DNA of 64,000 nucleotides from DATHTC01 sp035456465 (GCA_035456465.1 DATIDD010000100.1:51174-115173); one strand, 5' to 3'; positions 25,252 through 33,024 are shown, counted from the stretch's first letter. The notes: generated by a model not told the origin, from the letters alone. A program made the numbers and translations.

Positions 25252-26456
25252 AGAAGCGGGGCCTCGAGCCGCAGATCCTCGTCCTCGTCACGCTCGGCCT
25301 CGTCGCCTTCGGGCTCGTGATGGTCTACAGCGCGACGTCAGCCGCCGCGGCGCTCGGCGGCGACGATCCGAGCGAGTTCCTGAAGCGCCAGGGGACGTAC
25401 GCGCTGCTCGGGCTCGTGCTGCTGATCGGCCTCTCGCGCTTCGGCTTCCACGGGCTGCGGCCGCTCGCGCCGACGCTCCTCGTCGTCTCGTTCGGGCTCT
25501 CCGTCGCCGTGCTCGCGCTCGCCGTGCCGGTGAACGGCGCGCGCCGCTGGCTGAGCCTCGGCCCCGCCACGTTCCAGCCGTCCGAGCTCGCGAAGCTCGC
25601 GTTCGTCCTGTGGGCGGCGGCGTACCTCGCGCGCCGCACCCCCCGGACGCTCAACGAGCTGGCGAAGCCGTTCGGGCTCGTGCTCGCGGCGCTCGCAGCT
25701 GTGATCCTCGTCGAGCCCGACCTCGGAACGACGATCACGCTCGTCGTGACCGCGTCTGCGCTGCTCCTCGTCGCCGGCGTGCCCACGCGCGTGCTCGGCG
25801 CTGCGGCGAGCCTGATGGTCGTGGTCGGCACGCTCGCGATCTGGCTCGAGCCGTACCGCCGCGAGCGCCTGCTCAGCTTCCTCGACCCGTGGCAGGACGC
25901 GCAGGGAGCCGGGTTCCAGATCGTCCAGGCGCAGATCGGCCTCGGCTCCGGCGGCGTGTTCGGCGAGGGGCTCGGGCAGGGCGTGCAGAAGATCCACTAC
26001 TTGCCCGAGGCGCACACCGACATGATCCTCGCGATCGTCGGCGAGGAGCTCGGCCTCGTCGGCACCGCCGGCGTGATCCTCGCCTACGCGCTGTTCGCCT
26101 GGGCCGGCCTGCGGATCGCGTTGTCCTGCCGGGACCCGTTCGGGAAGCATCTCGCCGCCGGCCTCGTCGTGCTCGTCTGCGGCCAGGCGGCGATCAACTT
26201 GATGGCGGTGCTCGGGCTCGCTCCGCTCACGGGCATCCCGCTCCCGTTCGTCTCCTACGGGGGCTCGAACCTGGTGGTGCAGCTCGCATCGGTCGGCATC
26301 CTCTTGAATGTGGCGGCACATGGGCGAGTCGCAGCTTCGGTGCCTGATCGCGGCGGGCGGGACGGCAGGACACGTGCTGCCGGCGCTCGCCGTGGCGGAC
26401 GCGCTGCAGGAGCGCGGCGTCCACGTGACGTTCGCCGGGTCGCCGGAGCGCGTTGA
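25248..26456 (+). CDS. ftsW: Septal peptidoglycan glycosyltransferase FtsW
   Basis: SEDS-family polymerase working with FtsI at the septum. 402 residues, ten TM helices, with MVYSATSAAAA, GARRWLSLGPATFQPSELAKLAFVLW, the catalytic region VEPDLGTTITL, FNAP-like GFQIVQAQIGLGSGGVFGEGLGQGVQK and TGIPLPFVSYGGSN. The membrane core ends near residue 360; the remaining 40-odd residues (Arg/Gly/Ala-rich) are read from the same DNA as the start of murG, a 137-base same-strand overlap that looks like a relocated stop codon. GTG start overlapping murD stop. Confidence 0.94.
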   Translation: MKKRGLEPQILVLVTLGLVAFGLVMVYSATSAAAALGGDDPSEFLKRQGTYALLGLVLLIGLSRFGFHGLRPLAPTLLVVSFGLSVAVLALAVPVNGARRWLSLGPATFQPSELAKLAFVLWAAAYLARRTPRTLNELAKPFGLVLAALAAVILVEPDLGTTITLVVTASALLLVAGVPTRVLGAAASLMVVVGTLAIWLEPYRRERLLSFLDPWQDAQGAGFQIVQAQIGLGSGGVFGEGLGQGVQKIHYLPEAHTDMILAIVGEELGLVGTAGVILAYALFAWAGLRIALSCRDPFGKHLAAGLVVLVCGQAAINLMAVLGLAPLTGIPLPFVSYGGSNLVVQLASVGILLNVAAHGRVAASVPDRGGRDGRTRAAGARRGGRAAGARRPRDVRRVAGAR

Positions 26457-27387
26457 GGCGAGGCTCGTCCCGGCTGCGGGGTACGAGCTCGACCCGTTCG
26501 CCGTCTCCGGCCTCCCGCGGCGGCCGGGCCTCGCGCTGCTGCGCGCGCTCGGTCGGGCGGTGCGCGCCCCCTTCGCCTGCAGGCGCATCCTCGAGCGGCG
26601 CCGGCCCGACGTCGTCCTCGGCGCGGGAGGCTACGTCGCCGGCCCGATGGTGCTCGCCGCGCGCACACGCGGGATCCCCGCCGCGCTGACCGAGGCCGAC
26701 GCGCACCTGGGACTGGCCAACCGGCTCGCGGCGCCGTTCGCGCGCCGCGTGTTCCTCGGCTTCCCGGTCGAGGGGCGCCGCGGCCGCAAGTACCGCGTCG
26801 TCGGCCGTCCCGTGCCGGAGCGCGCCCCCGTCGGCCGCGCCGAGGCGCGCCGCCGCTTCGGCCTGTCGGCCGAGGGCCCGGCACTGCTCGTGTTCGGCGG
26901 CAGCCAGGGCGCGCGGGCGCTGAACGAGATCGCGGTCGAGGCCTTCGGCGCGACCGGGCCCGCGGTGCTGCACCTCGCGGGCGAGCGCTACGTCGCGTCG
27001 CTGCGGCCGCGCGTGCGCCGCGCCGACTACCGGCTGCTCGGGTACACGGACGACTTCGGCGCGGCGCTGGAGGCGACCGACCTCGCGCTCGCGCGCGCGG
27101 GCGGGAGCGTGTGGGAGCTCGCGGCCGCCGGGGTGCCGGCCGTCCTCGTTCCCTCGCCGAACGTCACCGCCGACCACCAGACGAAGAACGCCCGGCACTT
27201 CGAGCGCGTCGGCGGCGCCGTGGTCGTGCCCGAGCCGGAGCTCGGACGCGTCCCCGAGCTGATCCGGTCGCTGCTCGACGACCCCGACCGCCTGGCCGGG
27301 ATGGCTGCGGCGATGCGCGCCGCGGCGAGGCCGGACGCGGCCGCGACGATCGCGGAGGAGCTGGTCGCGCTTGCCCGCGGCGCTTGA
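26320..27387 (+). CDS. murG: UDP-GlcNAc transferase MurG (lipid II synthase)
   Basis: Peripheral membrane GT28 enzyme turning lipid I into lipid II. 355 residues from ATG 26320 (ATG 26308 also in frame). The first glycine loop reads AAGGTAGHVLPALA, VVLGAGGYVAGPMVLAA and LTEADAHLGLANR follow, the second domain has LLVFGGSQGARALNE, DLALARAGGSVWELAAAGVPAVLVPSP and TADHQTKNARHFE, all MurG hallmarks. The 5' end lies inside the ftsW frame and the 3' end overlaps murC by 17 bases. Confidence 0.95.
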   Translation: MGESQLRCLIAAGGTAGHVLPALAVADALQERGVHVTFAGSPERVEARLVPAAGYELDPFAVSGLPRRPGLALLRALGRAVRAPFACRRILERRRPDVVLGAGGYVAGPMVLAARTRGIPAALTEADAHLGLANRLAAPFARRVFLGFPVEGRRGRKYRVVGRPVPERAPVGRAEARRRFGLSAEGPALLVFGGSQGARALNEIAVEAFGATGPAVLHLAGERYVASLRPRVRRADYRLLGYTDDFGAALEATDLALARAGGSVWELAAAGVPAVLVPSPNVTADHQTKNARHFERVGGAVVVPEPELGRVPELIRSLLDDPDRLAGMAAAMRAAARPDAAATIAEELVALARGA

Positions 27388-28555
27388 CGGCCGCCGCCTC
27401 TGGTTCGTCGGGATCGGCGGCGCCGGGCTGTCCGCCTACGCGAAGCTCGCGCGCGCGTGGGGCGCGGAAGTCGGCGGCTGGGACCGCGTCCGGACGCCGT
27501 ACCTCGAGGGGCTCGACGACGCGAGGATCGAGATCACGCCGGACCCCGTCGTCCCTGAAGGGTGGGAGGTCGTCGTCTCCACGGCCTACCGCGACCGCGT
27601 CGCCGGACCGTCTCGCGCGCAGCTGCTCTCGGAGCTCGTGGCGGCGCAGCGGTCGATCGTGGTCGCCGGGGCGCACGGGAAGACGACCACGACGGCGATG
27701 ATCGCGTTCGTCCTCGACCGTCTCGGCCTCGATCCGGCCTTCCTCATCGGCGGCGAGATCCCGCAGCTCGGCGGCAACGCGCGCGCGGGCGCGGGCTGGC
27801 TCGTCGTGGAGGGCGACGAGTCCGATCGCACGATCGAGGCGCTGCGCCCCGAGATCGCCGTGGTGCTCAACGTCGACCTCGACCATCACGCCGAGTTCGC
27901 CTCGCGGGCCGAGGTGCGCGAGCTGTTCGAGCGGTGGCTCGAGCACGTGCCCCACGTCGTCCGCGGCGAGACGCTCCCGCCGTCGGCGCTCGACCTCGCC
28001 GTGCCCGGCGAGCACAACCGGCGGAACGCCGCGGCCGCGCTCGCCGCGCTCGAGCTCGCGGGCGTCCCGCGCGCGGAGGCCGAGGCGGTGCTGCCGAGGT
28101 TCCGGGGCGCGGGGAGGCGCTTCGAGCCGGTCGGCGAGGCCGGCGGCGTGACCGTGGTGGACGACTACGCGCACAATCCCGCGAAGGTGGAGGCGGTGCT
28201 GGCGGCCGCGCGCGAGCGGACGGAGGGCCGCGTGCTCGTCCTCTTCCAGCCGCACCTGTACTCGCGGACGCTGCACGCGTCCCACGAGCTCGGGGCGGCG
28301 CTCGCGGCGGCCGACGCCGTGGCGGTCTGCGACGTCTACCGCGCGCGCGAGGAGCCGACGGCGGGCGTGACCGGGAAGCTCGTCGTCGACGCCGTGCTGC
28401 GGGCGCGGCCCTGGATGCGGGTGGCGTGGACGCCGGCGCTCGAGGACGGCGCCCGCGTGGTGGCGTCGTGGGCGCGTCCGGGCGACCTCGTGCTCACGGT
28501 CGGCGCCGGCGACGTCGACCGGGCAGGGCCGTTGCTGCTGGCGGCGCTCGAGTGA
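27371..28555 (+). CDS. murC: UDP-MurNAc:L-alanine ligase, compact form
   Basis: Adds L-Ala to UDP-MurNAc. 394 residues from a TTG start at 27371 (the only start codon placed before the glycine loop LWFVGIGGAGLSAYA). Motifs: GAHGKTTTTAM, EGDESDRTI, NVDLDHHAEF, PGEHNRRNAAAA, VDDYAHNPAKVEAV, FQPHLYSRT, VCDVYRAREEP. Usual MurC proteins have 450-490 residues; here the interval between LDHHAEF and PGEHN is only about 45 residues instead of roughly 110-120, so a piece of the central domain is missing. All catalytic motifs remain. Stop overlaps the murB GTG. Confidence 0.94.
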   Translation: MPAALDGRRLWFVGIGGAGLSAYAKLARAWGAEVGGWDRVRTPYLEGLDDARIEITPDPVVPEGWEVVVSTAYRDRVAGPSRAQLLSELVAAQRSIVVAGAHGKTTTTAMIAFVLDRLGLDPAFLIGGEIPQLGGNARAGAGWLVVEGDESDRTIEALRPEIAVVLNVDLDHHAEFASRAEVRELFERWLEHVPHVVRGETLPPSALDLAVPGEHNRRNAAAALAALELAGVPRAEAEAVLPRFRGAGRRFEPVGEAGGVTVVDDYAHNPAKVEAVLAAARERTEGRVLVLFQPHLYSRTLHASHELGAALAAADAVAVCDVYRAREEPTAGVTGKLVVDAVLRARPWMRVAWTPALEDGARVVASWARPGDLVLTVGAGDVDRAGPLLLAALE

Positions 28556-29433
28556 GGCTCGAGGAGCGGGTGCCGCTGTCGCGGCTGACCACGATCGGCA
28601 CCGGCGGTCCGGCGCGCTACCTGGCACGGCCCGAGACGGAGGCCGAGCTCGAGGAGGCGCTCCGCTTCGCGGCCGAGCGCGACCTCGCCGTCTTCGCGAT
28701 CGGGCTCGGCTCGAACCTGCTCGCCGCCGACGAGGGCGTCGACGGGCTCGTGCTGCGGCTCGCGGGCGACCTCGCGACGGCCGAGACGAGCGGCGAGCTC
28801 CTCCGCTGCGGGGGTGGGGCTGCGAACGCGGTCGCGCTCCACCGGGCCCGCGCGGCCGGCCTCGGCGGCTTCGAGTTCGCCTGCGCGATCCCGGGCACCG
28901 CGGGCGGCGGCGTCTGGATGAACGCGGGCGCCTACGGGAGCGACTGGCGCAGCGTGATGGAGCGCGCCTACGTCGTCACGGCCGACGGCGGCGGCTGGCT
29001 GACGCCCGACGAGCTGGGCATGACCTACCGGCACTCCGAGCTGCGTCACGGGCAGGTGGTCGCGCGCGTCGAGTTCCGGCTGCGCCCCCGGGACCGCGAC
29101 GCGATCAAGGCCGAGGTCCGCGAGCTCAACCTGCGGCGGAAGGAGGCACAGCCCACCAACCGGCGGACCTTCGGGAGCGTGTTCAAGAACCCGGAGCACG
29201 AGCTGTCGGCGGGGCGGATGCTCGAGGCCTGCGGCCTGAAGGGCCACCGGATCGGCGGCGCGCAGATCTCGCCGAAGCACGCCAACTTCATCGAGAACGC
29301 CGACGGCGCCCGCTCGGCCGACGCCGTCGGGCTGATGGCCGAGGCGCGCCGGCGTGCCCGCGAGCAGTTCGGCGTCGAGCTCGTCCACGAGGTGGAGTTC
29401 CTCGGCCCGCTCAAGCTCCCCCGATCGGGGTAG
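28552..29433 (+). CDS. murB: UDP-N-acetylenolpyruvoylglucosamine reductase
   Basis: FAD enzyme that reduces UDP-GlcNAc-enolpyruvate to UDP-MurNAc. 293 residues with TTIGTGGPARYLARP, the FAD loop IGLGSNLLAADEGVDG, FACAIPGTAGGGVWMNAGAYG, MTYRHSEL and, at the end, FGSVFKNPE, LIEACGLKGH-like LEACGLKGHRIGGAQISPKHANFIEN, a type II-like short MurB. GTG start overlapping the murC stop. Confidence 0.95.
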   Translation: MRLEERVPLSRLTTIGTGGPARYLARPETEAELEEALRFAAERDLAVFAIGLGSNLLAADEGVDGLVLRLAGDLATAETSGELLRCGGGAANAVALHRARAAGLGGFEFACAIPGTAGGGVWMNAGAYGSDWRSVMERAYVVTADGGGWLTPDELGMTYRHSELRHGQVVARVEFRLRPRDRDAIKAEVRELNLRRKEAQPTNRRTFGSVFKNPEHELSAGRMLEACGLKGHRIGGAQISPKHANFIENADGARSADAVGLMAEARRRAREQFGVELVHEVEFLGPLKLPRSG

Positions 29434-29458
29434 GACGCCCGGCGCGTCCCCGCCCAGG

Positions 29459-29977
29459 ATGAGCGCGATGGATCAGCAGCACGAGTTCGGCTCGGGCCTT
29501 CGCGCCCATCTCGGCTTCGAGTTCCTCGACCGGCCCGAGGCGGTGCCCGTGACGTCCCCGGACGTCGCCGAGTCCGCGGCCGAGCCGCTCGACCCCGCCG
29601 AGGCGGAGCTCGAGCGGGGGCTGTCGTACCTCGCGGCGGCCGAGAAGGCGTTCGCCGAGCGGGAGCGCGAGGTCGCAGCGCGCGAGCGCGCGCTGGCGGA
29701 GCGCGAGCACGAGCTCACCGACGGCGTGCGGGAGGCCGGTCTCAACGTCCGGCAGCTCCTCCGGCGGCGCGCCGAGCAGCACGCGGAGGGCCTCTGGCAC
29801 AGCTTCGAGGAGGCGCTGCGGGCGACGGGGCCCGACGGCGCCCCCGACCACGCGGTGCGTCTCGCGGCGGCGCGGGCGCTCCTCGCCGAGGCGTACGACG
29901 TGCAGGGCGGCGGTGCCGAGCTCGAGGACGAGCTCGCGCGCCTCCGCGCCCGACGGACTGCGGCCGCCGGCCCGTGA
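29459..29977 (+). CDS. Coiled-coil protein embedded in the dcw cluster
   Basis: 172 residues from ATG 29459 (ATG 29468 is a second choice). The N-terminal 45 residues are acidic with a short conserved-looking HLGFEFLDRPE segment; residues 46-110 form a strong coiled coil in which three seven-residue units, AEREREV, AARERAL and AEREHEL (66-86), follow each other exactly. The rest is helical with an acidic end. No enzyme motif. Position between murB and ftsQ, in the same operon and coupled by GTGA to the next gene, suggests a divisome or septum-positioning accessory; it does not resemble DivIVA (no N-terminal lipid-binding motif). Family not recognised. Confidence 0.8.
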   Translation: MSAMDQQHEFGSGLRAHLGFEFLDRPEAVPVTSPDVAESAAEPLDPAEAELERGLSYLAAAEKAFAEREREVAARERALAEREHELTDGVREAGLNVRQLLRRRAEQHAEGLWHSFEEALRATGPDGAPDHAVRLAAARALLAEAYDVQGGGAELEDELARLRARRTAAAGP

Positions 29978-30177
29978 GCCGCCTCGCGGCGACGTGCCGC
30001 CGCCTCGCCGCCGAGCGGGAGGTGCGGCTGGCGTCGTTTGCCGCCGGCCCGCTGCTCTGGGTCGCGATCGCGTGGACCGACCTGCGCGCGCTGCTGCTCG
30101 CGCCTGTCGCCGTGTTCGTCGCCACGCTCGCGTTGCGCGCGCTCGCGCGGCGGCGCAGCGTCGACGACGTGTTCTAG
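29974..30177 (+). CDS. 67-residue membrane protein
   Basis: Starts with a GTG that overlaps the stop of the coiled-coil gene by four bases. Two hydrophobic segments (about 20-34 and 38-55: FAAGPLLWVAIAWTD and LLLAPVAVFVATLALRALA) separated by a short loop, a basic N terminus (CRRLAAEREVR) and tail RRRSVDDVF, i.e. a hairpin with both ends in the cytoplasm. Probably works with the coiled-coil protein just upstream. No family recognised. Confidence 0.7.
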   Translation: MSRLAATCRRLAAEREVRLASFAAGPLLWVAIAWTDLRALLLAPVAVFVATLALRALARRRSVDDVF

Positions 30178-30249
30178 CGCGCGACGAGGCCCCGCAGGCC
30201 CCGGACGCGCCGTCCGAGGAATCCACGCCTCGCCGGAGAACCCTGCGCC

Positions 30250-31068
30250 GTGGCCCCGAGGCAGCGAGGCGGGCCGCGCGTGCGCGCGGCGGTGGTGCCC
30301 TTCCCGGGTGGGCGCGGGGCCCTCGACGCGCTGGTGCCGTCCGGGCGCTCGCTCGTCCTCGGACTCGGGCTGCTCGTGCTGGCGGCGGCCGGCGTCGTCG
30401 CCGCGCGGACGACCTCGGCGTTCGCGGTCGAGCACATCCGAGTGGAGGGCGCCACTCCCGCGCTCGCCCGCCAGGTCAGGGGCGTGCTCGAGCGCGATCG
30501 CGGGTCGAGCCTGCTCGGGCTGGACGGCGGCATCGTGGCCCGCGTCGAGGCGCTGCCCGACGTGGTCTCGGCCTCGTACGACCGCGCGTTCCCGCACACG
30601 CTCGTCGTCCGGGTCGTGCGCGAGCGGCCCGCAGCGGTGCTGCGGCGGGGGAGCGGCTCCTGGCTCCTGTCGGAGCGTGGGCGCGTGCTCCGGCCGGTCG
30701 CGCGCGGCGCGTTCCGGCGCCTGCCCCGGATCTGGTCCGCGGACGGGGCACCGCCGGCCGCGGGCGACCTGCTGACGCTGCGGGGGGTCGCGGCGCCGAT
30801 GCGGGCGGTCCGGGCCGTGCCACCCGACTTCCCCGCGCAGGTGCGCAGCGTCGCGCTCGAGCGGGGCCTCGTGCTCGCGGTGCTCGCCGGCGGGCTCGAG
30901 CTCCGCCTCGGCGAGCCGCGCGACCTGCCGCTGAAGCTCGCCGCGGCGGCTGCCGTGCTGCCCCAGCTCGAGCCGCGGGCGCTCGGCGGACCGGACTACG
31001 TGGACGTCAGCCTGCCGGAGCGTCCGGTCGCCGGAACCCTCAACTCGGAGGTTGAGGCTGATGGTTAG
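30250..31068 (+). CDS. ftsQ: Cell division protein FtsQ
   Basis: 272 residues. Cytoplasmic basic head, TM helix (about 34-53, LVLGLGLLVLAAAGVVAA), then a POTRA domain (FAVEHIRVEGATPALARQVRGVL ... GLDGGIVARVEALPDVVSASYDRAFPHTLVVRVVRERPAAVL) and the FtsQ beta domain. Known role is to link FtsB/FtsL with FtsW/FtsI. Its last codons contain the perfect inverted repeat CCTCAAC-N6-GTTGAGG (31038-31057) just before the ftsZ promoter. GTG start at 30250. Confidence 0.93.
   Translation: MAPRQRGGPRVRAAVVPFPGGRGALDALVPSGRSLVLGLGLLVLAAAGVVAARTTSAFAVEHIRVEGATPALARQVRGVLERDRGSSLLGLDGGIVARVEALPDVVSASYDRAFPHTLVVRVVRERPAAVLRRGSGSWLLSERGRVLRPVARGAFRRLPRIWSADGAPPAAGDLLTLRGVAAPMRAVRAVPPDFPAQVRSVALERGLVLAVLAGGLELRLGEPRDLPLKLAAAAAVLPQLEPRALGGPDYVDVSLPERPVAGTLNSEVEADG
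31038..31057. repeat. Inverted repeat at the ftsQ 3' end
   Basis: CCTCAAC and GTTGAGG are exact complements around a 6-base loop. It lies 38 bases upstream of the ftsZ -35 and could be a regulator site or a weak attenuating hairpin in the ftsQ-ftsZ read-through transcript. Confidence 0.4.
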
Positions 31069-31094
31069 CGGTGCCAGTACGCGGGTAACCTGCG

Positions 31095-31123
31095 TTGACA
31101 GCGGAGACAAGCGGCCGTACCCT
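31095..31123 (+). promoter_or_regulatory. Strong vegetative promoter of ftsZ
   Basis: TTGACA (31095-31100), 17-base spacer, TACCCT (31118-31123): the best sigma-70-type match seen in the window. The predicted start near 31130 leaves an ftsZ leader of about 50 bases. Two 18-base near-identical direct repeats, CCTgAACCTCGACaGGAG (31121-31138) and CCTtAACCTCGACgAGAG (31149-31166), lie at the -10 edge and in the leader. Confidence 0.8.
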
Positions 31124-31182
31124 GAACCTCGACAGGAGCCTCTGCTGCCCTTAACCTCGACGAGAGATAGAGGTCACGAGCC

Positions 31183-32259
31183 GTGGCGATGAGCAGTCAA
31201 TCCGGGAACTACCTCGCAGTGATCAAGGTCGTCGGCGTGGGCGGCGGCGGCACGAACGCGATCTCGCGGATGGTCGACGCGGGCGTGACCGGCGTCGAGT
31301 TCATCGCCGTGAACACCGACATGCAGTCGCTGCAGATGGCCGACGCCGACGTGAAGATCCACATCGGCTCGCAGGCGACGCGCGGGCTCGGTGCCGGCGC
31401 CGACCCGGCGGTGGGACAGGCCGCCGCCAACGAGAGCCGCGACGAGCTGAAGGAGTCGCTCAAGGGCGCGGACATGATCTTCGTCACCGCCGGCGAGGGC
31501 GGCGGCACGGGCACCGGCGCGGCGCCGATCGTGGCGGAGCTCGCGAAGGACGAGCTCGGCGCGCTGACGGTCGGAGTCGTCACGCGTCCCTTCGGGTTCG
31601 AGGGGCGCCTGCGCGCCGAGCGCGCGGAGCGCGGCATCGAGGAGCTGCGCGACCGCGTCGACACGCTGATCGTGATCGAGAACGACCGGCTGCTCCAGGT
31701 GGTCGAGAAGAAGACGTCCGTGATGGACGCGTTCAAGATGGCCGACGACGTGCTCCGGCAAGGCGTCCAGGGGATCACCGACCTGATCACCGTCCCCGGG
31801 CTCGTCAACCTCGACTTCGCCGACGTCCGCACGATCATGACCGAGGCCGGGTCGGCCCTGATGGGGATCGGGACCGCGTCGGGCGAGAACCGGGCGGCCG
31901 AGGCCGCGCGCACGGCGGTCTCGTCGCCGCTGCTCGAGACCTCGATCGAGGGCGCGACCGGGATCCTGCTGAACGTCTCGGGCCCGACCGACATCGGCCT
32001 GTTCGAGGTGAACGAGGCCGCGGAGGTCGTGACGAGCGCCGCCGACCAGAACGCGAACGTGATCTTCGGCGCCGTGATCGACGACACCCTCCGCGACGAG
32101 CTCCGCGTGACGGTGATCGCGACCGGGTTCGGCACGCGGCGTCCGAGGCGCCGGCGCGAGGCCGCTCCGGGCGAGGAGCGGGCGCCGGCCACGCCGCAGC
32201 AGTTCGACGTGGAGCGCGACGTGCTCGACGTCCCCTCGTTCCTCCGCGACGACCGCTAG
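31183..32259 (+). CDS. ftsZ: Cell division GTPase FtsZ
   Basis: Tubulin-like protein that forms the Z ring. 358 residues: GTPase domain with VGVGGGGTNAI, NTDMQSL, the tubulin signature GGGTGTGAAP (near residue 105) and the T7 loop NLDFADVRTIM; then a short linker of about 30 residues and the conserved C-terminal peptide DVLDVPSFLRD that binds membrane tethers. The linker is short compared with many actinobacteria. No ftsA or sepF follows; bolA is next. GTG at 31183, with a second possible start ATG 31189. Confidence 0.97.
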   Translation: MAMSSQSGNYLAVIKVVGVGGGGTNAISRMVDAGVTGVEFIAVNTDMQSLQMADADVKIHIGSQATRGLGAGADPAVGQAAANESRDELKESLKGADMIFVTAGEGGGTGTGAAPIVAELAKDELGALTVGVVTRPFGFEGRLRAERAERGIEELRDRVDTLIVIENDRLLQVVEKKTSVMDAFKMADDVLRQGVQGITDLITVPGLVNLDFADVRTIMTEAGSALMGIGTASGENRAAEAARTAVSSPLLETSIEGATGILLNVSGPTDIGLFEVNEAAEVVTSAADQNANVIFGAVIDDTLRDELRVTVIATGFGTRRPRRRREAAPGEERAPATPQQFDVERDVLDVPSFLRDDR

Positions 32260-32288
32260 GCGACCGCGGGACCCGGCCGGCGCGTCGC

Positions 32289-32294
32289 TACGAT
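32289..32294 (+). promoter_or_regulatory. -10-like hexamer before bolA
   Basis: TACGAT ends 6 bases upstream of the bolA GTG; no Shine-Dalgarno is present. Confidence 0.4.
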
Positions 32295-32300
32295 CGAGGC

Positions 32301-32537
32301 GTGTCGGCCGCGGCGTTGCTCGAGACCCGGCTCCGGGAGGCGTTCCCGGAGGCGACCGAGGTGGCCGTCGTCGACCGGACGGGCGGGGGCGACCACTTCC
32401 AGGTCACGGTCGTGAGCTCCAGGTTCGACGGGCTGGCGCTCGTCGACCAGCACCGCGCCGTCAACGACGCCCTCGCCGAGCAGTTCGGCGACGGGACGAT
32501 CCACGAGCTGCGAATCAGGACGAGGGGGACACGATGA
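32301..32537 (+). CDS. bolA: BolA-family protein
   Basis: 78 residues with the class II KH-like BolA fold: LETRLREAFPEATEVAVVDRTGGGDHFQVTVVS contains the signature GGDHF(Q)V in which the His can coordinate a shared [2Fe-2S] cluster, followed by LALVDQHRAVNDALAEQF and the terminal IHELRIRT. It is coupled by a 4-base ATGA overlap to a monothiol glutaredoxin gene, the standard BolA-Grx partner pair for iron-sulfur trafficking. Confidence 0.94.
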   Translation: MSAAALLETRLREAFPEATEVAVVDRTGGGDHFQVTVVSSRFDGLALVDQHRAVNDALAEQFGDGTIHELRIRTRGTR

Positions 32538-32908
32538 GCGAGCTGGGCGAGCGCATCAGGGACGTCATCGAGCACGAGCCGGTGGCGCTGTTCATGAAGG
32601 GGACGCCCGAGCTGGTCATGTGCGGGAACTCGTCGCGGGCGCTCGAGGCGCTGCGGTCGCTCGGCGCCCCGGTCACGGCGGTGAACGTGCTCCCGCACCC
32701 GCAGATCCGAGCGGAGCTGTCCGCGCTCTCCGGCTGGCCGACGATCCCGCAGGTGTTCGTGCGCGGCGAGCTCGTCGGCGGCGCGGACATCTGCGAGGAG
32801 CTGCTCGAGACCGGCGAGCTGCGCGACCGGCTCCGCGCCTCGCTCGGCGAGGAGGGCCTGACCGGCGAGGAGCGCGTCGTCGACGTGCTCGCGCCGGCCG
32901 CGCGCTGA
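32534..32908 (+). CDS. Monothiol glutaredoxin-like protein (Grx4 type) with CGNS active site
   Basis: 124 residues of the Grx4/GrxD family: the loop KGTPELVMCGNSSRAL, TIPQVFVRGELVGGADICEELLE with the TIPQ(V) cis-Pro and GGxDI glutathione-binding motifs, then an unusual 25-residue tail. The family normally has CGFS; here residue 32 is Asn (Cys30-Gly-Asn-Ser). Expected job is to hold or transfer a bridging [2Fe-2S] cluster with BolA. Same operon as bolA. Confidence 0.92.
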   Translation: MSELGERIRDVIEHEPVALFMKGTPELVMCGNSSRALEALRSLGAPVTAVNVLPHPQIRAELSALSGWPTIPQVFVRGELVGGADICEELLETGELRDRLRASLGEEGLTGEERVVDVLAPAAR

Positions 32909-32996
32909 CCGCAGGTTTCGGACTCCGCCGCCGCGGTACACAGAAGCTGCCCTCGGGGCTCCGGCCGTTCGAGGTTGGGAGCCTACGACCCGGTCC

Positions 32997-33024
32997 GCCG
33001 CCCCGGCCCACCGGCCGGGGCGGC
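32997..33024 (+). terminator. Perfect 12-bp GC hairpin after the bolA-grx operon
   Basis: Left arm 32997-33008 (GCCGCCCCGGCC), 4-base loop CACC, right arm 33013-33024 fully complementary. It lies 88 bases past the glutaredoxin stop and 70 bases before the gcvT promoter. No U tract follows (CCCGTCTTC), so it would be a non-canonical or Rho-assisted terminator. The rest of this 205-base gap shows no gene. Confidence 0.6.

Noticed and set aside
32930..33000. tRNA-like or small RNA sequence in the gap after the glutaredoxin gene
   Set aside because: A GTTCGAG string resembles a T-loop, but no matching acceptor, D or anticodon stems can be folded around it.
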